Below are positions 34,090 through 45,149 of a DNA stretch of 64,000 nucleotides, piece by piece. A program made the translations under genes and the position numbers. Positions within the stretch are counted from its first letter, which is position 1, and every line of letters starts with the position of its first letter. The notes beneath the pieces are model-generated. The model saw nothing but the letters and a program-made list of their open reading frames with translations, had not been told where the DNA came from and made no database searches. The DNA comes from Dichetophora obliterata (Eukaryota; Arthropoda; Insecta; Diptera; Sciomyzidae): positions 17,440,210 to 17,504,209 of the forward strand of contig OY986440.1 of NCBI GenBank assembly GCA_963920525.1, read 5' to 3'.

Positions 34090-34552
34090 GTTTGAAAGTC
34101 GTGCTATTACACAACAAAAATGAGTTGCCATCGGTTCCTTTAGCTTATGTTTATGAACATGAAAGAAACGTGTTCCACACTGGAAAAAATACTACGTTTT
34201 ATAAATTACAACACTCATAAATGGCAAATATTCGCCGATTTAAAGGATCTGACAATACTGTTGGGAATACAAGGTGGATATAGGAAGTACCCTTGCTATA
34301 TGTGCTAATGGGATAGTCGTGCGACTAATAAATATAAGCAAAAGGAGTGGCCACCACGTGCTTCATTTCAAATTGGCAAAAAAAATGTTTTGAATATTCC
34401 CCTGGTGCGCCCTGAAAATATCATCCTACCGCCCCTTAATTTAAAATTAGGATATATGAAACAGTTTGTCAGAAAACTAAATACTAACAGCGATGCGTTT
34501 CGCCATCTGATTGTAGCGTTTACTAGGTTAAGTGGGGCTAAAATTAAAGAAG

Positions 34553-34610
34553 GTATCGTACATGTTCAAATCTTTCATAAAAGTTTTTTATTCATTTTGG
34601 TTATTTTAAG
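34553..34610 (+). other. Spliceosomal intron in element B gene (58 nt)
   Basis: Starts GTATCGTACA and ends TTATTTTAAG. Removal joins AKIKEG to LFVGPQIRK, matching element A's uninterrupted KEGIFVGPQIR. Confidence 0.8.
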
Positions 34611-35059
34611 GTTTATTTGTGGGCCCACAAATTCGGAAAATTTTTCAGGACTCTGATTTCGTTTGTAAATTAAATCCCGTAGAAAAAAGAGCGTGGCATA
34701 GTTTTATTGCCTTATGTAGTAATTTTTTCGGCAACAAGAAGAGTCCAAGTTACTTAGATGTTGTAAATGAATTTTTAAGTGCATACGAAGAAATGGGATG
34801 CAATGTGTCAATAAAAACTCATTTGTTGCACTCCCATACAAACTTTTTCCCGAACAGCCTTGGGCAGCAGATTAATGATGAACAAGGAGAAAGGTTCCAC
34901 AAGAAAATGGAAGCAATAGAATCCCGCTTTCACGAAAAAAGCACAATAAATATGATGGCAGACTACTGCTGGTCACTAAAACGTGAAACCGATGATAATA
35001 TATATATATAAACGAAATAGGTCAAATAAACATTTTTAGAAAAAAAAATTGTTTTTTCC

Positions 35060-35240
35060 GATTGAAATAAATTATAACATGTTGAACGCAAAATTAACAG
35101 ACGTTTAGAATGTTGCCAAAATTAAAGTTACCAAACAACAAAATTTGTCAACAAAACGTTGTTAAAGTTAAAAAAAAAAAAAATTAAAAAAGAATTAAAT
35201 TTTCAAATGATTTTAACTTTAACTTTGTCAATTCATTCTT
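35060..35240 (+). repeat. Right inverted end of element B
   Basis: Inverse partner of 28381-28580. It begins about 50 bases after the stop codon of the element B gene and stops 12 bases before the acceptor of the piggyBac exon. Confidence 0.75.
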
Positions 35241-35252
35241 TACAATTTCCAG

Positions 35253-36611
35253 TTCAATATTTTCTTGAGTATTTTACTGCTGATTTTGTTGATAAAGTAG
35301 CTGATACTATAAATCAAGCTGCGCTTAAAAATATCGGTACTTCAATTAATTTAAGAAAGGAAGAATTATGCAAGGTTATAGCGCTAGTGCAAGGATATGA
35401 CCGGTACAATTGGATATCCGCGATCGGAGATATATTGGTCAAAGGCCACCGAAATTCCATCTTTTCGTCAGAGTATGACGAGAAACAGATTTCATTCTAT
35501 TCGTAATAATCTTAAACTTTGTATAGATGTTGATTCTACTGATAAGCTTTATAAAGTCCGTAACATTTTGAACATGTTCACTCAAGAAATAAATACAATT
35601 CCAAAAGACGAAAATCTCTGCGTGGATGAAATGATGGTTCCTTTTAAAGGAAAAACTGTATTAAGACAATATATGCCCAAAAAACCCATAAAATGGGGTG
35701 TACAAATATTTTGCCTCTGCAGTTCAACAGGTATTCTACATTATTTTGAAATTTATCGGGGTAAAACGGGGTAAGTAATTTCAAAATTTATTTTGATAAT
35801 TATTTCAAAACCCTTAACTTAATGGTGTATTTGCAGAAAAATGGAATATGGGCAACAGGTATGATACAAAGCAATAGAATCGGAAAATTTCCACTCCAAA
35901 CCGAAAAATATTTTAAAAATAGGTAGTGGCAGTTTCGATTACCGCATTGAAAGAAACTATAATGTTATGGCCTTGAAATGGCTTGATGGAGGCATAGTTA
36001 ATATTGTTTCATCGACTTTTAGCGATGAAAAGGTAAGTAAAGTAACACGATTCTGTTTTGATAAAAAAAAAAATTAATTTCGTAACCTAACATCGTTTCT
36101 ATGTACAATAAACATATGGGAGGCGTTGACAAGATGGATTTCCTTCTTTCGTTGTACAGAATTTCTATTAGATCAAAAAAGTGGACTCTTAAAATGTTCG
36201 ACCATTTTATTGTTCTGGACAGAATATACGAAAGATTTTGAAGGAAACCATTTGAAATCAAAGGAGTGCATGGATCTATTGGCGTTTCGTTATGGTATTG
36301 CAGATGGGTTTTTAGCGTTATCATCTTAGGCTACTTGTGCTCGAAAACGTGGGCGTCCTAGAGGAGCTTTTGACGAAGATAGTCTAAGTAGCCCAACAAC
36401 TACAGAAAGAATCAGCCCTACAACTTCCAGACAGCACTACGAGACAGGACCATCGGTTTCCCTTCGTTATGATTTTCAGCACTGGACAGAGCATACAGCG
36501 GAGAAACTCAGGTGCAAACTTGAACGATGCAAAGAATATTCAAGGTACATGTGTTCAAAATACAACGTTCATTTGTGCATTCCAAATGAACGGAAAAGCT
36601 TCAAAATATAA
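35253..36611 (+). pseudogene. piggyBac-type transposase, decayed, 5' part missing
   Basis: piggyBac transposases cut and paste at TTAA using a DDD triad in an RNase H-like fold, and carry a C-terminal cysteine-rich domain that binds the ends. The reading begins after a splice-acceptor-like TTTACAATTTCCAG with YFLEYFTADFVDKVADTINQ. It changes frame near 35395, then reads GTIGYPRSEIYWSKATEIPS, DKLYKVRNILNMFT and LCVDEMMVPFKGKTVLRQYM (first Asp). A 66-nt GT-AG intron (35771-35836) follows. Then KWLDGGIVNIVSS (second Asp) is followed by a GTAAGT donor at 36033 whose acceptor I cannot see, and NKHMGGVDKMDFLLSLYRIS (third Asp; 36112-36171). After further frameshifts the Cys-rich tail appears (LRCKLERCKE, MCSKYNVHLC; 36510-36590), ending at TAA 36609-36611. 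The DDD residues survive, but multiple frame breaks make it inactive. Neither TTAA-flanked end was located. Confidence 0.85.
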
Positions 36612-37370
36612 CATGAATGTAAAAATTAAAATACATATATTTTATAGAAATAATTGAATTGTGATTGATATTTTTTTATAATAAGTTTTTATGAATTTTA
36701 AATTAATTTTATTTACTTTATAATTTATGAATAAAGTTTTTGTTAAAAATCAAATTTTTAAATCTAAAAAAGAAATAAATAAAAATAAATGCTCATATGC
36801 AAAACATTTGATTTTTATCATTTTCTTTTACCTCAAAGGAAATTTGATGCCATATGGCATCAATTCAAAAAACAACTTTTAAAAAAAAAATCAAAAATGT
36901 TGTGATGGATTATTAATAATATGATCATAAACAATAATAATTCGTGCAAAATAGATTTTTTGGACTTGAAATCAAAAAGATGTACCGAAAGGGTTAAAGA
37001 GCATACTGAAAACAACCCAGTGGTAAATGGACACATGACGTAACCAAGTGTTTCAGAAATACAATGTAGGTACGAGGCCTCCAACACCTGTACACAATTC
37101 TGAATTACATTTGTTCAGGCATTGTCGCTAGATAACTGATGACATCTACCTTACACAGTAAACCGCTTTTTGCAGAATTCTTATAAGACTTTAGGTGATT
37201 TTTTTTTGTTCTCTTATTAATGTTGCAAAATTAAAGCAATGTGTTGTGAACGTGCTGTCAAAAGCAAACATAACGACAGACGGATAATGTGAAATACAGG
37301 TAAATAGACGGACATGTAAAAATGCAGACGAATAGTTAAAAGAAACTAAATATTTTTAAGCTCCTACTTT
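36612..37370. other. AT-rich DNA, no gene
   Basis: It probably includes the 3' untranslated part and right end of the piggyBac relic. No clear terminus was found. Confidence 0.35.
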
Positions 37371-38030
37371 TCACGTCTAGAATATGCTAAAAATGTTTTA
37401 TTTCAGACGATTTTGGTCGTACAAGACTAAAATTAGGTAATTTTATTTGTATGGTTATTTTTGACAGCGGTACTAAAAATGGGCTTCCACGCTCCCTTCA
37501 ACCGCCCAAAAATCAATGAAAATGCTATATTTCAAACGGTTTTGGTCGTATAATACTACATTTTAATTAGGCCAAATGAATCATTTGAAATCAGTCAATC
37601 AAAAGTGCTTACATTGGTTTTTGTTTTTGCGAAAGTATCTCGTTTCGTTTGACATCTGGTTCTTTGTTTTGTTTTTACTGGTTGATACATTCTTCATTAA
37701 ATGCCTTCGAAATAGTTTGTAGTAAGTTTTAACAACGTATCCAATCTCTTTCAATTGTTTCAAAAAAGTTGAATTGCAACTGAGAATTTGTTTGGGAAAT
37801 GAAATGATTTCGTTTCTCATTTAGCTAAATGTGCTGAAATGAGTAATTTGACCCAATGCTAACGTAGTACAAGACTAAAACTTTATAATGTAGTTTGTTA
37901 AATTTGAAATTTTTTTTTAGCTTTAGAACATTGTAAGAAATGTAATAATATTTCGAAAAAATAAAATTATATACGGAAAATAATAGGGAGTGGTAGCCCA
38001 TGATTTTTAATGATAGAAGCTATTTTTTAA
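37371..38030. repeat. Dispersed noncoding repeat
   Basis: Two internal copies of 'ttt(c)agacg(g)ttttggtcgta..aagactaaaa/tactacatttt' near 37395 and 37530 match phrases at 2340-2520 and 27560. Confidence 0.55.
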
Positions 38031-38082
38031 CCGACTTCAAAAAGGAGGAGGTTCTCAAGTTAGTTGGTTTTTTTTTGTTTTT
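38031..38082 (+). repeat. Terminus of a dispersed family (CGACTTCAAAAAGGAGGAGG)
   Basis: ACCGACTTCAAAAAGGAGGA followed by GGTTCTCAAGTTAGTTGG and a T tract. Near-identical inverted partner at 23062-23110. Confidence 0.75.
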
Positions 38083-39844
38083 TCATATAAATGATATGTT
38101 CTTACTATGAAATGGAATGGGAAAATGGAAATTGAAAAAAAAATTGCAACGAAAATAACTTTTGGCCTATTTTTTGAGCACAAACTGAATATTTCAAAGG
38201 TTTTATGGAAGCAATACAAGATATTGAATTGGTGAAGCAACGGTTAATCTTTTCTCATTTCTCTAAATTCACTTAATTGACCTTTCAGACAAAGGAAATT
38301 CGATGAACATCGAATTGAAGATGGCGGAGATGTTTGCTTGCAAATTCAAAAATTGAAATTTCAATCGGTTTTTTCTCATTCTAAGGCTAAAAAAAATATG
38401 TTATATTGAGAAAATCTGTAGTTTTCAAGATATTGCAATGATTTTGATGTCTCACATTTTTATACTAGATATACGTACAAAATATTTTCGAAAAATCTTT
38501 CGTTTTCCGTTATTTTTATTTATTAACGACTTTTCATACAAAATTCATTGCACTGAGAAAAACTATAGTTTTCGAGATATAGCCAAAAGTTTGATGTAAT
38601 AGTTATGAAAATTTTCCAAGCCTAAGAAAAATATAAACATACTCAGAATCTAAGTTAAAAAAATTACATTTTTTAATTACAAATTTAAAAAAATTTTTAC
38701 TATTATTTTTTATAATCCCGTTATGCAGGACTTATTAAATGGTCAAAATACAGAAAAACCCAAGCAACTTTATGTCACCATAAATATTACTGTAAGAAGG
38801 TATTTCAATTTTTACATGGTATTTTATATTTTTATCGTAAGCGAAACAGCGGGTATTTGCTAGTATCAAATATAGCACGTGGCACGCTCCAATATGAACA
38901 GTAGAAATATTAGAGTAAAAGCTATTTCAATACTGTATAATGCAGTGGAATTTTTGTTTTAATCTTTTACACAATCACAAAATAGTTCGATGCACAAAAA
39001 CACGAACAAAGTAACAAAACAAAATTGTTTTCTCAATAATCTCTTGTGGGTGTGTTATAACTGACCCAAATTTTACACGGAGCGTAGTTTTTAGATAGAT
39101 AATTGAGTGGAGTCTCAAACCTTACTTTAAAGAGTAGTAGGGAGTCCCTTCTTTTTTTCCCAACCACTCTTAGATTCCTTACTCTAACTATTTGGAAATA
39201 CCAAGTACAGTTAAATTAGGCTCGGGTATCGCATACCCAGGGTGCACTTTGAGGGTTAAAAATATTTGCATAGTTTGCTCAATGGTTTTTAAATATTGTT
39301 ATGTTTTGACTTTAATAGTCTTCTGTGTATAATTTTTTGTTTGTATAACTTTGGCTCCGTATCTTGTCCCTTCAGATTATTTTTACGCACGACCATCTTA
39401 CTCTACAAAACATTTAACTCTGAAGTAACCGAAATTTTTAGGTAGTCTTTTCGTTGAAGTCACCATATTGAGACAGTCATCTTGAATTGAAGTACGAGAC
39501 ACTTAGAATGCAAAGGTTGGTAGTTCCACAACATTATTTTAACTTAAGCCCCTTAACATAATTTTAACTCAAAAACTGAAATGGGCAGAGAGAGGAGTTG
39601 GATTGACAAAGATATTTCAATATATGTATATCCCTGGAGTGGCACATAATAATACGAATACATATTATATTTAAAGCTGCTCTTCGAGTATGTTTATTGG
39701 GTGTAAAAAAAATAAAATTTCCAAAAAAAAACCTTTCGGAGAAATCGAACGATGTTTAGATCGTGAAAGAACACCGCTGATTGCATCCAAATTTATATCT
39801 TAATACGTCAACACAAAACTTTAGCTTCCTTTTTATTCATTTTT

Positions 39845-40072
39845 AGACAACACATTCGAGTGAAACGTATGGCATTTGAAAGTTCTGGTTCATACCAAGT
39901 GCACAATATAATTTTTATTCAAATGTTTTGTATAACGTATTGCAAATAATACTTAAAAAAAACTTTAGATCCTTGTTTATTCACTGATACGCAACACATT
40001 CGAATGAAATTTATAGCATTTTAAAGCTCTGGTTCATACTAAGCGCACAATATAATTTTTATTCAAATGCTT
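39845..40072. repeat. Diverged direct duplication, ~144-bp period
   Basis: ACACATTCGA(G/A)TGAAA, CTCTGGTTCATAC and GCACAATATAATTTTTATTC occur in the same order in both halves. Confidence 0.7.
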
Positions 40073-43019
40073 TGCCATTAAAATAGGTAAAAATTGGAAA
40101 TTAAAAAAATTTTTCCCCATATAGAAAAAAAAAAAATACAACAAAATACGAAGCCACTCAGATCTTTTGAAAAGCCAAGCAGCTTTGCTGTGGGAGAATA
40201 GAATGTGAAGGTAAAAAAAACAGAGCTGTGTGGTTGCCGTGGTTTCTTTCCTTTTTTTCGAATACATTCAACCAGCGTTGATGAGACAAAACAAAATAAA
40301 GGGTGTCTTAATAAAAGTGCACGAATTAATTTAGAAATAAATCGCTAGATGTATTGAGCCAGTAGTGATATTTTTTTTTCATTGTAAATATTGATACTGC
40401 TCCAATTGAATATTATTTAAATTTCAAAGTTGTTAAATTTCATAAACTCTCAGAAACTTTCAGAAAAAAAAAAAATCAGAACTATATCCCTTTTAGACCT
40501 AACGCTAAGCTACTAAGAATTTTTTTATGATTTTTTGAAGTAAATTGTCTGAAAGTGAAAACATATTCAATGCCTAAATTTTGATATTTTCATATTTTTG
40601 TATAATAACGCGTCCTTTTTGTTTGCTTATACCTTGGGACAATAGTTTCGATGGCTTCCACCTTTTACACTAAATATAGTATTACTAGAGTGCTATACAA
40701 AAATCGAAACAGGACAAAAAAAGGTTAATTTTTTCCTTGCTTGTTTTGATTTTTGAGAACAGAAAAGACGTACGAACGTTACGTGCGCGACCATGGAAAT
40801 GTCCATATTTTGTTGCTGTTTTTTCTCACTTTCACCGAAATTCTTTTTCGTTTCTTAGTACAAAACTTTAAAAGGTACATAAATTTGTTACTTATGGTGT
40901 AGGTGTTATCCATTTAACACGTCACACATTTAAGGGTGGAGGGTGGTTGGACATTTATAACGAAATGTGGTATTGAGAGGGAAGTGTCAACATTTATGAC
41001 GAAACGTGAAATAAAGTGAAGAGGGGCAGGGAACTGTCGTGCATTAAGATAGAGATATGAATGCGAAAGGGATATCAACGATTTTTGACCCTTTTTTTGA
41101 AGGAAGAAATATTGAAGGTGAAATAATAATAACCATTTTCTACATTACAATCCTCTGGGATGTCAATTCAGAATACACAATTTTATACATTTGACCTCTC
41201 TTGGCATGAATTCTGATGAATGAAAAATTTCAAGTATTTTCGACATTTTTCATTATTTTTGGTGAGGTACAAAAACGAGCTGGATGTAGTCCGAAGAAAT
41301 ATGGGGAGCGCAAAATAATGGGATCTGGTGATAAAGTTCTGTCTTATAGGGGCGCCTCCAAGGGAAATATGAATTAACTTTTTGTTAAATTTTTAAACAA
41401 AGTTTAACAACAAGCAATTCTCTAGTTTTTAGTTAAAAGTTTAGCCAGTCTCCTCTAAAATGGTTTTTGCTCTTGAAACCTCGAAACTACGCATACAAAT
41501 ATTATATTTTTTTACACCCACAAGAACATGCGCGAAGAGTATGTAGTAATTCAACTATCGTGTTCTTGGACCATTCTAATATATCGCACATTCTCTTCAA
41601 AATGTTTCGTAGTCTTTAAATAAAAAAAAAAATCGTTTTGTGTCTTTGATTTGTATGGAGTCTCTTAAAGAAAAAATTGTTTTTTGCTCCATCCGAAAAT
41701 GAAAAAATTCTGAGTTGTGCCTCTTTTTAAGAGGGTATGCGATATATCTGTGAGTGCTTAAGAAAAGTGAAGGTGTAAGAATCAGGTGTACAATGTCGTT
41801 ATAAGAGTTTTCCAAAACACTCTTAACATGATAAAATAATCTTTTAGTTTAAAGTTGCTTGTTGAAACAGCGGATTTAGAGGACGCACAAGGTCAAAATA
41901 TTTGATATTTTCTTAGCCTTTTTGAGGTTTTATACAGTTTTGCTTTTTTTTGTAAATCGCACCAACACTTTAATTTCCCCTATTTGGGGAAAACTGAACA
42001 ATCTTTTTCGGCAATCTTTTTAAGGCAACTTATATTTATTTTTTTTCTACGTGTCCTTAGCTTTAACAGGTCCTCTCAATAACTTATTTTGCTTTATTTA
42101 TACGCATTCTCAAGATATTATATTTGACAAGTAAACCTATACTCGATTGAATAAAATTTTATTATTCATTTGTCAAAATTGAAATAGCAGCTCAACTCAA
42201 AATTTATACAGACTAACTTTTTGTGTAAAGTTTTTATTTATCGTAGATTTTTGTTTAAAGTTTGAGATCACGAAGAGTGTCCTCTTTGATTTTGCTTTGA
42301 AAAAATTGTGTAAATTTTTGTACATTTTTGTTCATGACAGAAAAAAATAGAAAAATGATTGGGAATTTTCAAATAAATTCAAATCTTTTGCTTAGCTCTT
42401 GTGCTTACAAGTGACGCAATAGTAAAAATTTGTTAAAAAACTTGCTGCAATTCGGTACAATATACAAAAAATGCGTGTCGGAAAAAAGCAGAATTTTAAT
42501 TATATATTTTTAGAGTCACATTAAGAACTATATAATTTTTCTAATATTTTGTATTTTTCTACAGGCGATAAGGAAAAACTATAACCACTTTATCCAAAAA
42601 CCATGGATCTTGTCCCTTGAGACTCTGAACGTTATCACATAAGCATTAATATGTCGTAATTCACGTGTTTTTGTTTTTTTTTTTTGCTTTCTGTGACAAA
42701 ATTTTTTGTGCAGAGGATCGCTTCATCAATCAAGTTATTGATTTGACTGAGGTAACGACATTAACTTGTCACATATTTAGTAGCACATGTTCCTTCAGCT
42801 TTCTGTTACACTAAGAACATGCTACACAAAATTTTCATATCATGAATCCCTTCTTTGCTATTACAATGGTGCAGAGATCAGTCGCCACCAATAACGTAAC
42901 CATCATATTTGTACCTTGTGCTACATCTAAGCCTGGTGACTTAACATGCAGCTTTAGATCAACATTTTTATATTTTGTCATGTCAAAAGTTATAAAAGAC
43001 ATTCTAAGGTGGTTCTGAC

Positions 43020-43790
43020 AGCTTCGCGTTTTTTTTTTAATGTAAACTACACTTTAACTATACACATATAAACATTCCTGCCATCATTGGTTATCGAATT
43101 GTACGTTAAATTCTCCTAAATTTCGATTAAAGAATTTAATTATAAATGAAAGTTCACAATTACAATGGTATGGGTAACATTTCTATAATTTAATGCAAAT
43201 AAAATTTTTATTACTCATACGTCATGGTGCACTTTCGTATAAAATTACATCAGAATCGGTAAAATTTCGTTTAGAGTTTGATTAGTTTTCATTGATTTTA
43301 TATTTTTAAATGATGTTCATATGCTCTCAAGATCAGTGTTGCCTAATGCTACGACTTAGCTTCGATGTTTTTGCAAATTCTTTAAAGCATCACAATTTCA
43401 AAAATTATAAATGCAACTTCGGATTTCACTCTCAATTTATCAAAGCTTTCAAAACTTTCATAAATAGAACAGGAAACGGAAATACTTTTTAAAAAAAAAA
43501 TTGTTGTTATGTGTTCAAACCAATGAGTTTAAAATACGCAACATTGGGCAAAAAAACCATGCTGGTCATGTTATTAATTTTAATAGTTAAATTTTAATAG
43601 TAGTAATATACAAACATAAAAGCGCTTGGTATTGTTGTTGGACTGCACTATAAAAGTAACGATTTCAAAATTTTATTTTTATGATTTTAATAGTAGAAAA
43701 AATTTCAACAAGTGTTTTTTTTGCATGAATCTTGACGTAGAATTCGAAAATCAATGATTCCAGAAAAAAAAAATTAATTCGACCTAATAT
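43020..43790. repeat. Dispersed repeat, copy 2 of the 14.04-14.56 kb family
   Basis: ACTCATACGTCATGGTGCAC, TTTCGTATAAAAT and the end phrase AAATCAATGATTCCAG are shared with 14040-14560. Noncoding. Confidence 0.5.
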
Positions 43791-45149
43791 TTATTTATAA
43801 TAAATAAATCACATGTATGTACATATTTTTTGCAAGTTATTGTTGTTACAAGCTCTTAGAAAGTAATTAGTAATGTGAAGCAGAAAAATAGAAAATGAAA
43901 CAACTTATTTGTAGAAAAAAAACAAGTATATTTATATGTAAACATAAACAGTTGACGCCAGTTGTGGCTTTACATACCTGAGCATTGAGAGTTTGTCGAT
44001 AGTTGTTGACAAGTTTTCGCTGGACAAACGATCCTAACCTCTAATTAGAGTAATGTTAGTTGGTTGTGTATAGATTTATTTTTGGTATTTGTTGGTTGGT
44101 ATTTAGTTGGTTTTTCCATATTTTTTTGATTTAAGTTAATTTGATTGTTGTTGGTTTGTATTGTTTTTGGTTTTGTTGGGCGCAATCAATATACATAATT
44201 TTGAAAACCAAGTCGATATATTTTTATTTAGTTGTTTTTTTTAAGCACATGTGAATTCAATTTTGTCGAATTATGGCATTTAATAAAATTTCGTTGTTTG
44301 TTCATGGCAAAATAGTAGAAAAAAAAATTTTAAAAGCAAAAAGAGAAGATGCTGCAGTTATGTTAAAAATTGTAGTAAATATATGCATGTACGAGTGTGT
44401 GTGGATGGGTGGGTGTGAGTGATTATGAATGGGTTTTGTTGTTGTTCCAATGAGATTGGATTTGTATTTTGACGCACTTGCATATGTTTGTTTTGAGTTT
44501 ATTGTTTTTTTTTTAATTAAGCTATTTGCTAAAAGTCCATCTAGTGCACAATATATTTAATGTTTCTTTGCTTTTAAGCATATAGTTGTTTTGTGTCTTA
44601 AACATTTGTTACTCATATGGTGCTTGGTAACTTAGACAGTTGTAATTATAATGCAGAAATTTTTTGCTGCAATTGAAAATATTTGTAAGCAATGTGACTC
44701 AAAACCACGGCCGTTTTTCAAAAGTGTATCCTAGTGTATGCCCACAGAAATTGTGTGTCATGACCGAAGTATGCGCTAAATTTATTAAACACTATATCAT
44801 TTTTTATATTTCGAGTTAAGTCTGACATTCTAATGTAAAAAATGTAAACTTGTTAAAATTGTTCATAATCTTCAAAAATATTAAAAATCTAATGTACTAT
44901 TGGTTGAAAAAAATCGAACATTCTTTTATGTTCAAAGAGTAAAACATAAAAATTTGCAAAAAAGAGCAAGGAGAAAGTGGATTAGAAAGTTTACTTGACT
45001 TTGCATTAAAAAAAAATTCCAGGCTATTTAAAGCACAGAGAAAAACATTTTGCTTGAAGCAAGCAACTGCTTTGCTTAAACGCTTATCAGAAAATGTTGG
45101 CTCAATCACATTATGATTCAAGGATATGTTTGCTTAACATTTTTCAATT

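Larger units (their letters stand above)
33340..35011 (+). pseudogene. Transposase-like gene of element B, related to element A's gene, with two short introns
   Basis: The N-terminal zinc-binding part is degraded but visible (YICDQC, KPDDCYFC; about 33450-33560). Next is an acidic linker, then KDYRDLVRDLGLSRRQTEVL (33752-33811) and LFIDGSGKS (34009-34031), where a 58-nt GT-AG intron (34032-34089) splits the Ser codon. It continues LKVVLLHNKNELPSVPLAY, FADLKDLTILLGIQGGYRKY, CYMC followed by a stop before WDSRA, MKQFVRKLNTNSDAF, and a second 58-nt intron (34553-34610) before FVGPQIRK. The end is LLHSHTNFFPNSLG, NDEQGERFHKKMEAIE and MMADYCWSLKRE, with TAA at 35009-35011. Candidate D, D, E residues are in FIDGS, ADLKD and DEQGER. 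A frameshift after the KLQHS region and the stop in CYMC*WDSRA inactivate it. Element A's gene has no intron at either position. Confidence 0.75.
28381..35240 (+). mobile_element. Proposed outer DNA transposon ('element B') with ~190-bp inverted ends
   Basis: The segment 28381-28580 and the inverse of 35060-35240 share, in order, GAATTGACAAAG, TCATTTGAAAATTT, AACTTTAACAACGTTTTGTT, GACAAATT, TTTTGGCA, ATTCTAAA, GTCTGTT and AATTTTGCGTTC, at roughly 75-80 percent by eye. The similarity stops abruptly outward of GAA(C/T)GAATTGACAAAG on both sides. The right arm directly follows the stop codon of the transposase-like gene at 33340-35011, so the simplest reading is an element of about 3.75 kb, later interrupted by the 3.1-kb element A. 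No target duplication was identified, and the exact termini are uncertain. Confidence 0.55.
38083..45149. other. 7-kb gene-free AT-rich interval
   Basis: I found no coding exon, transposase or RNA gene. Weak structures only: AAGATAT-rich text near 38400-38600 recalling the 2700/20740 repeat, a diverged ~144-bp duplication (39845-39925 and 39990-40072), the dispersed repeat at 43020-43790, and many homopolymer runs. Confidence 0.5.
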
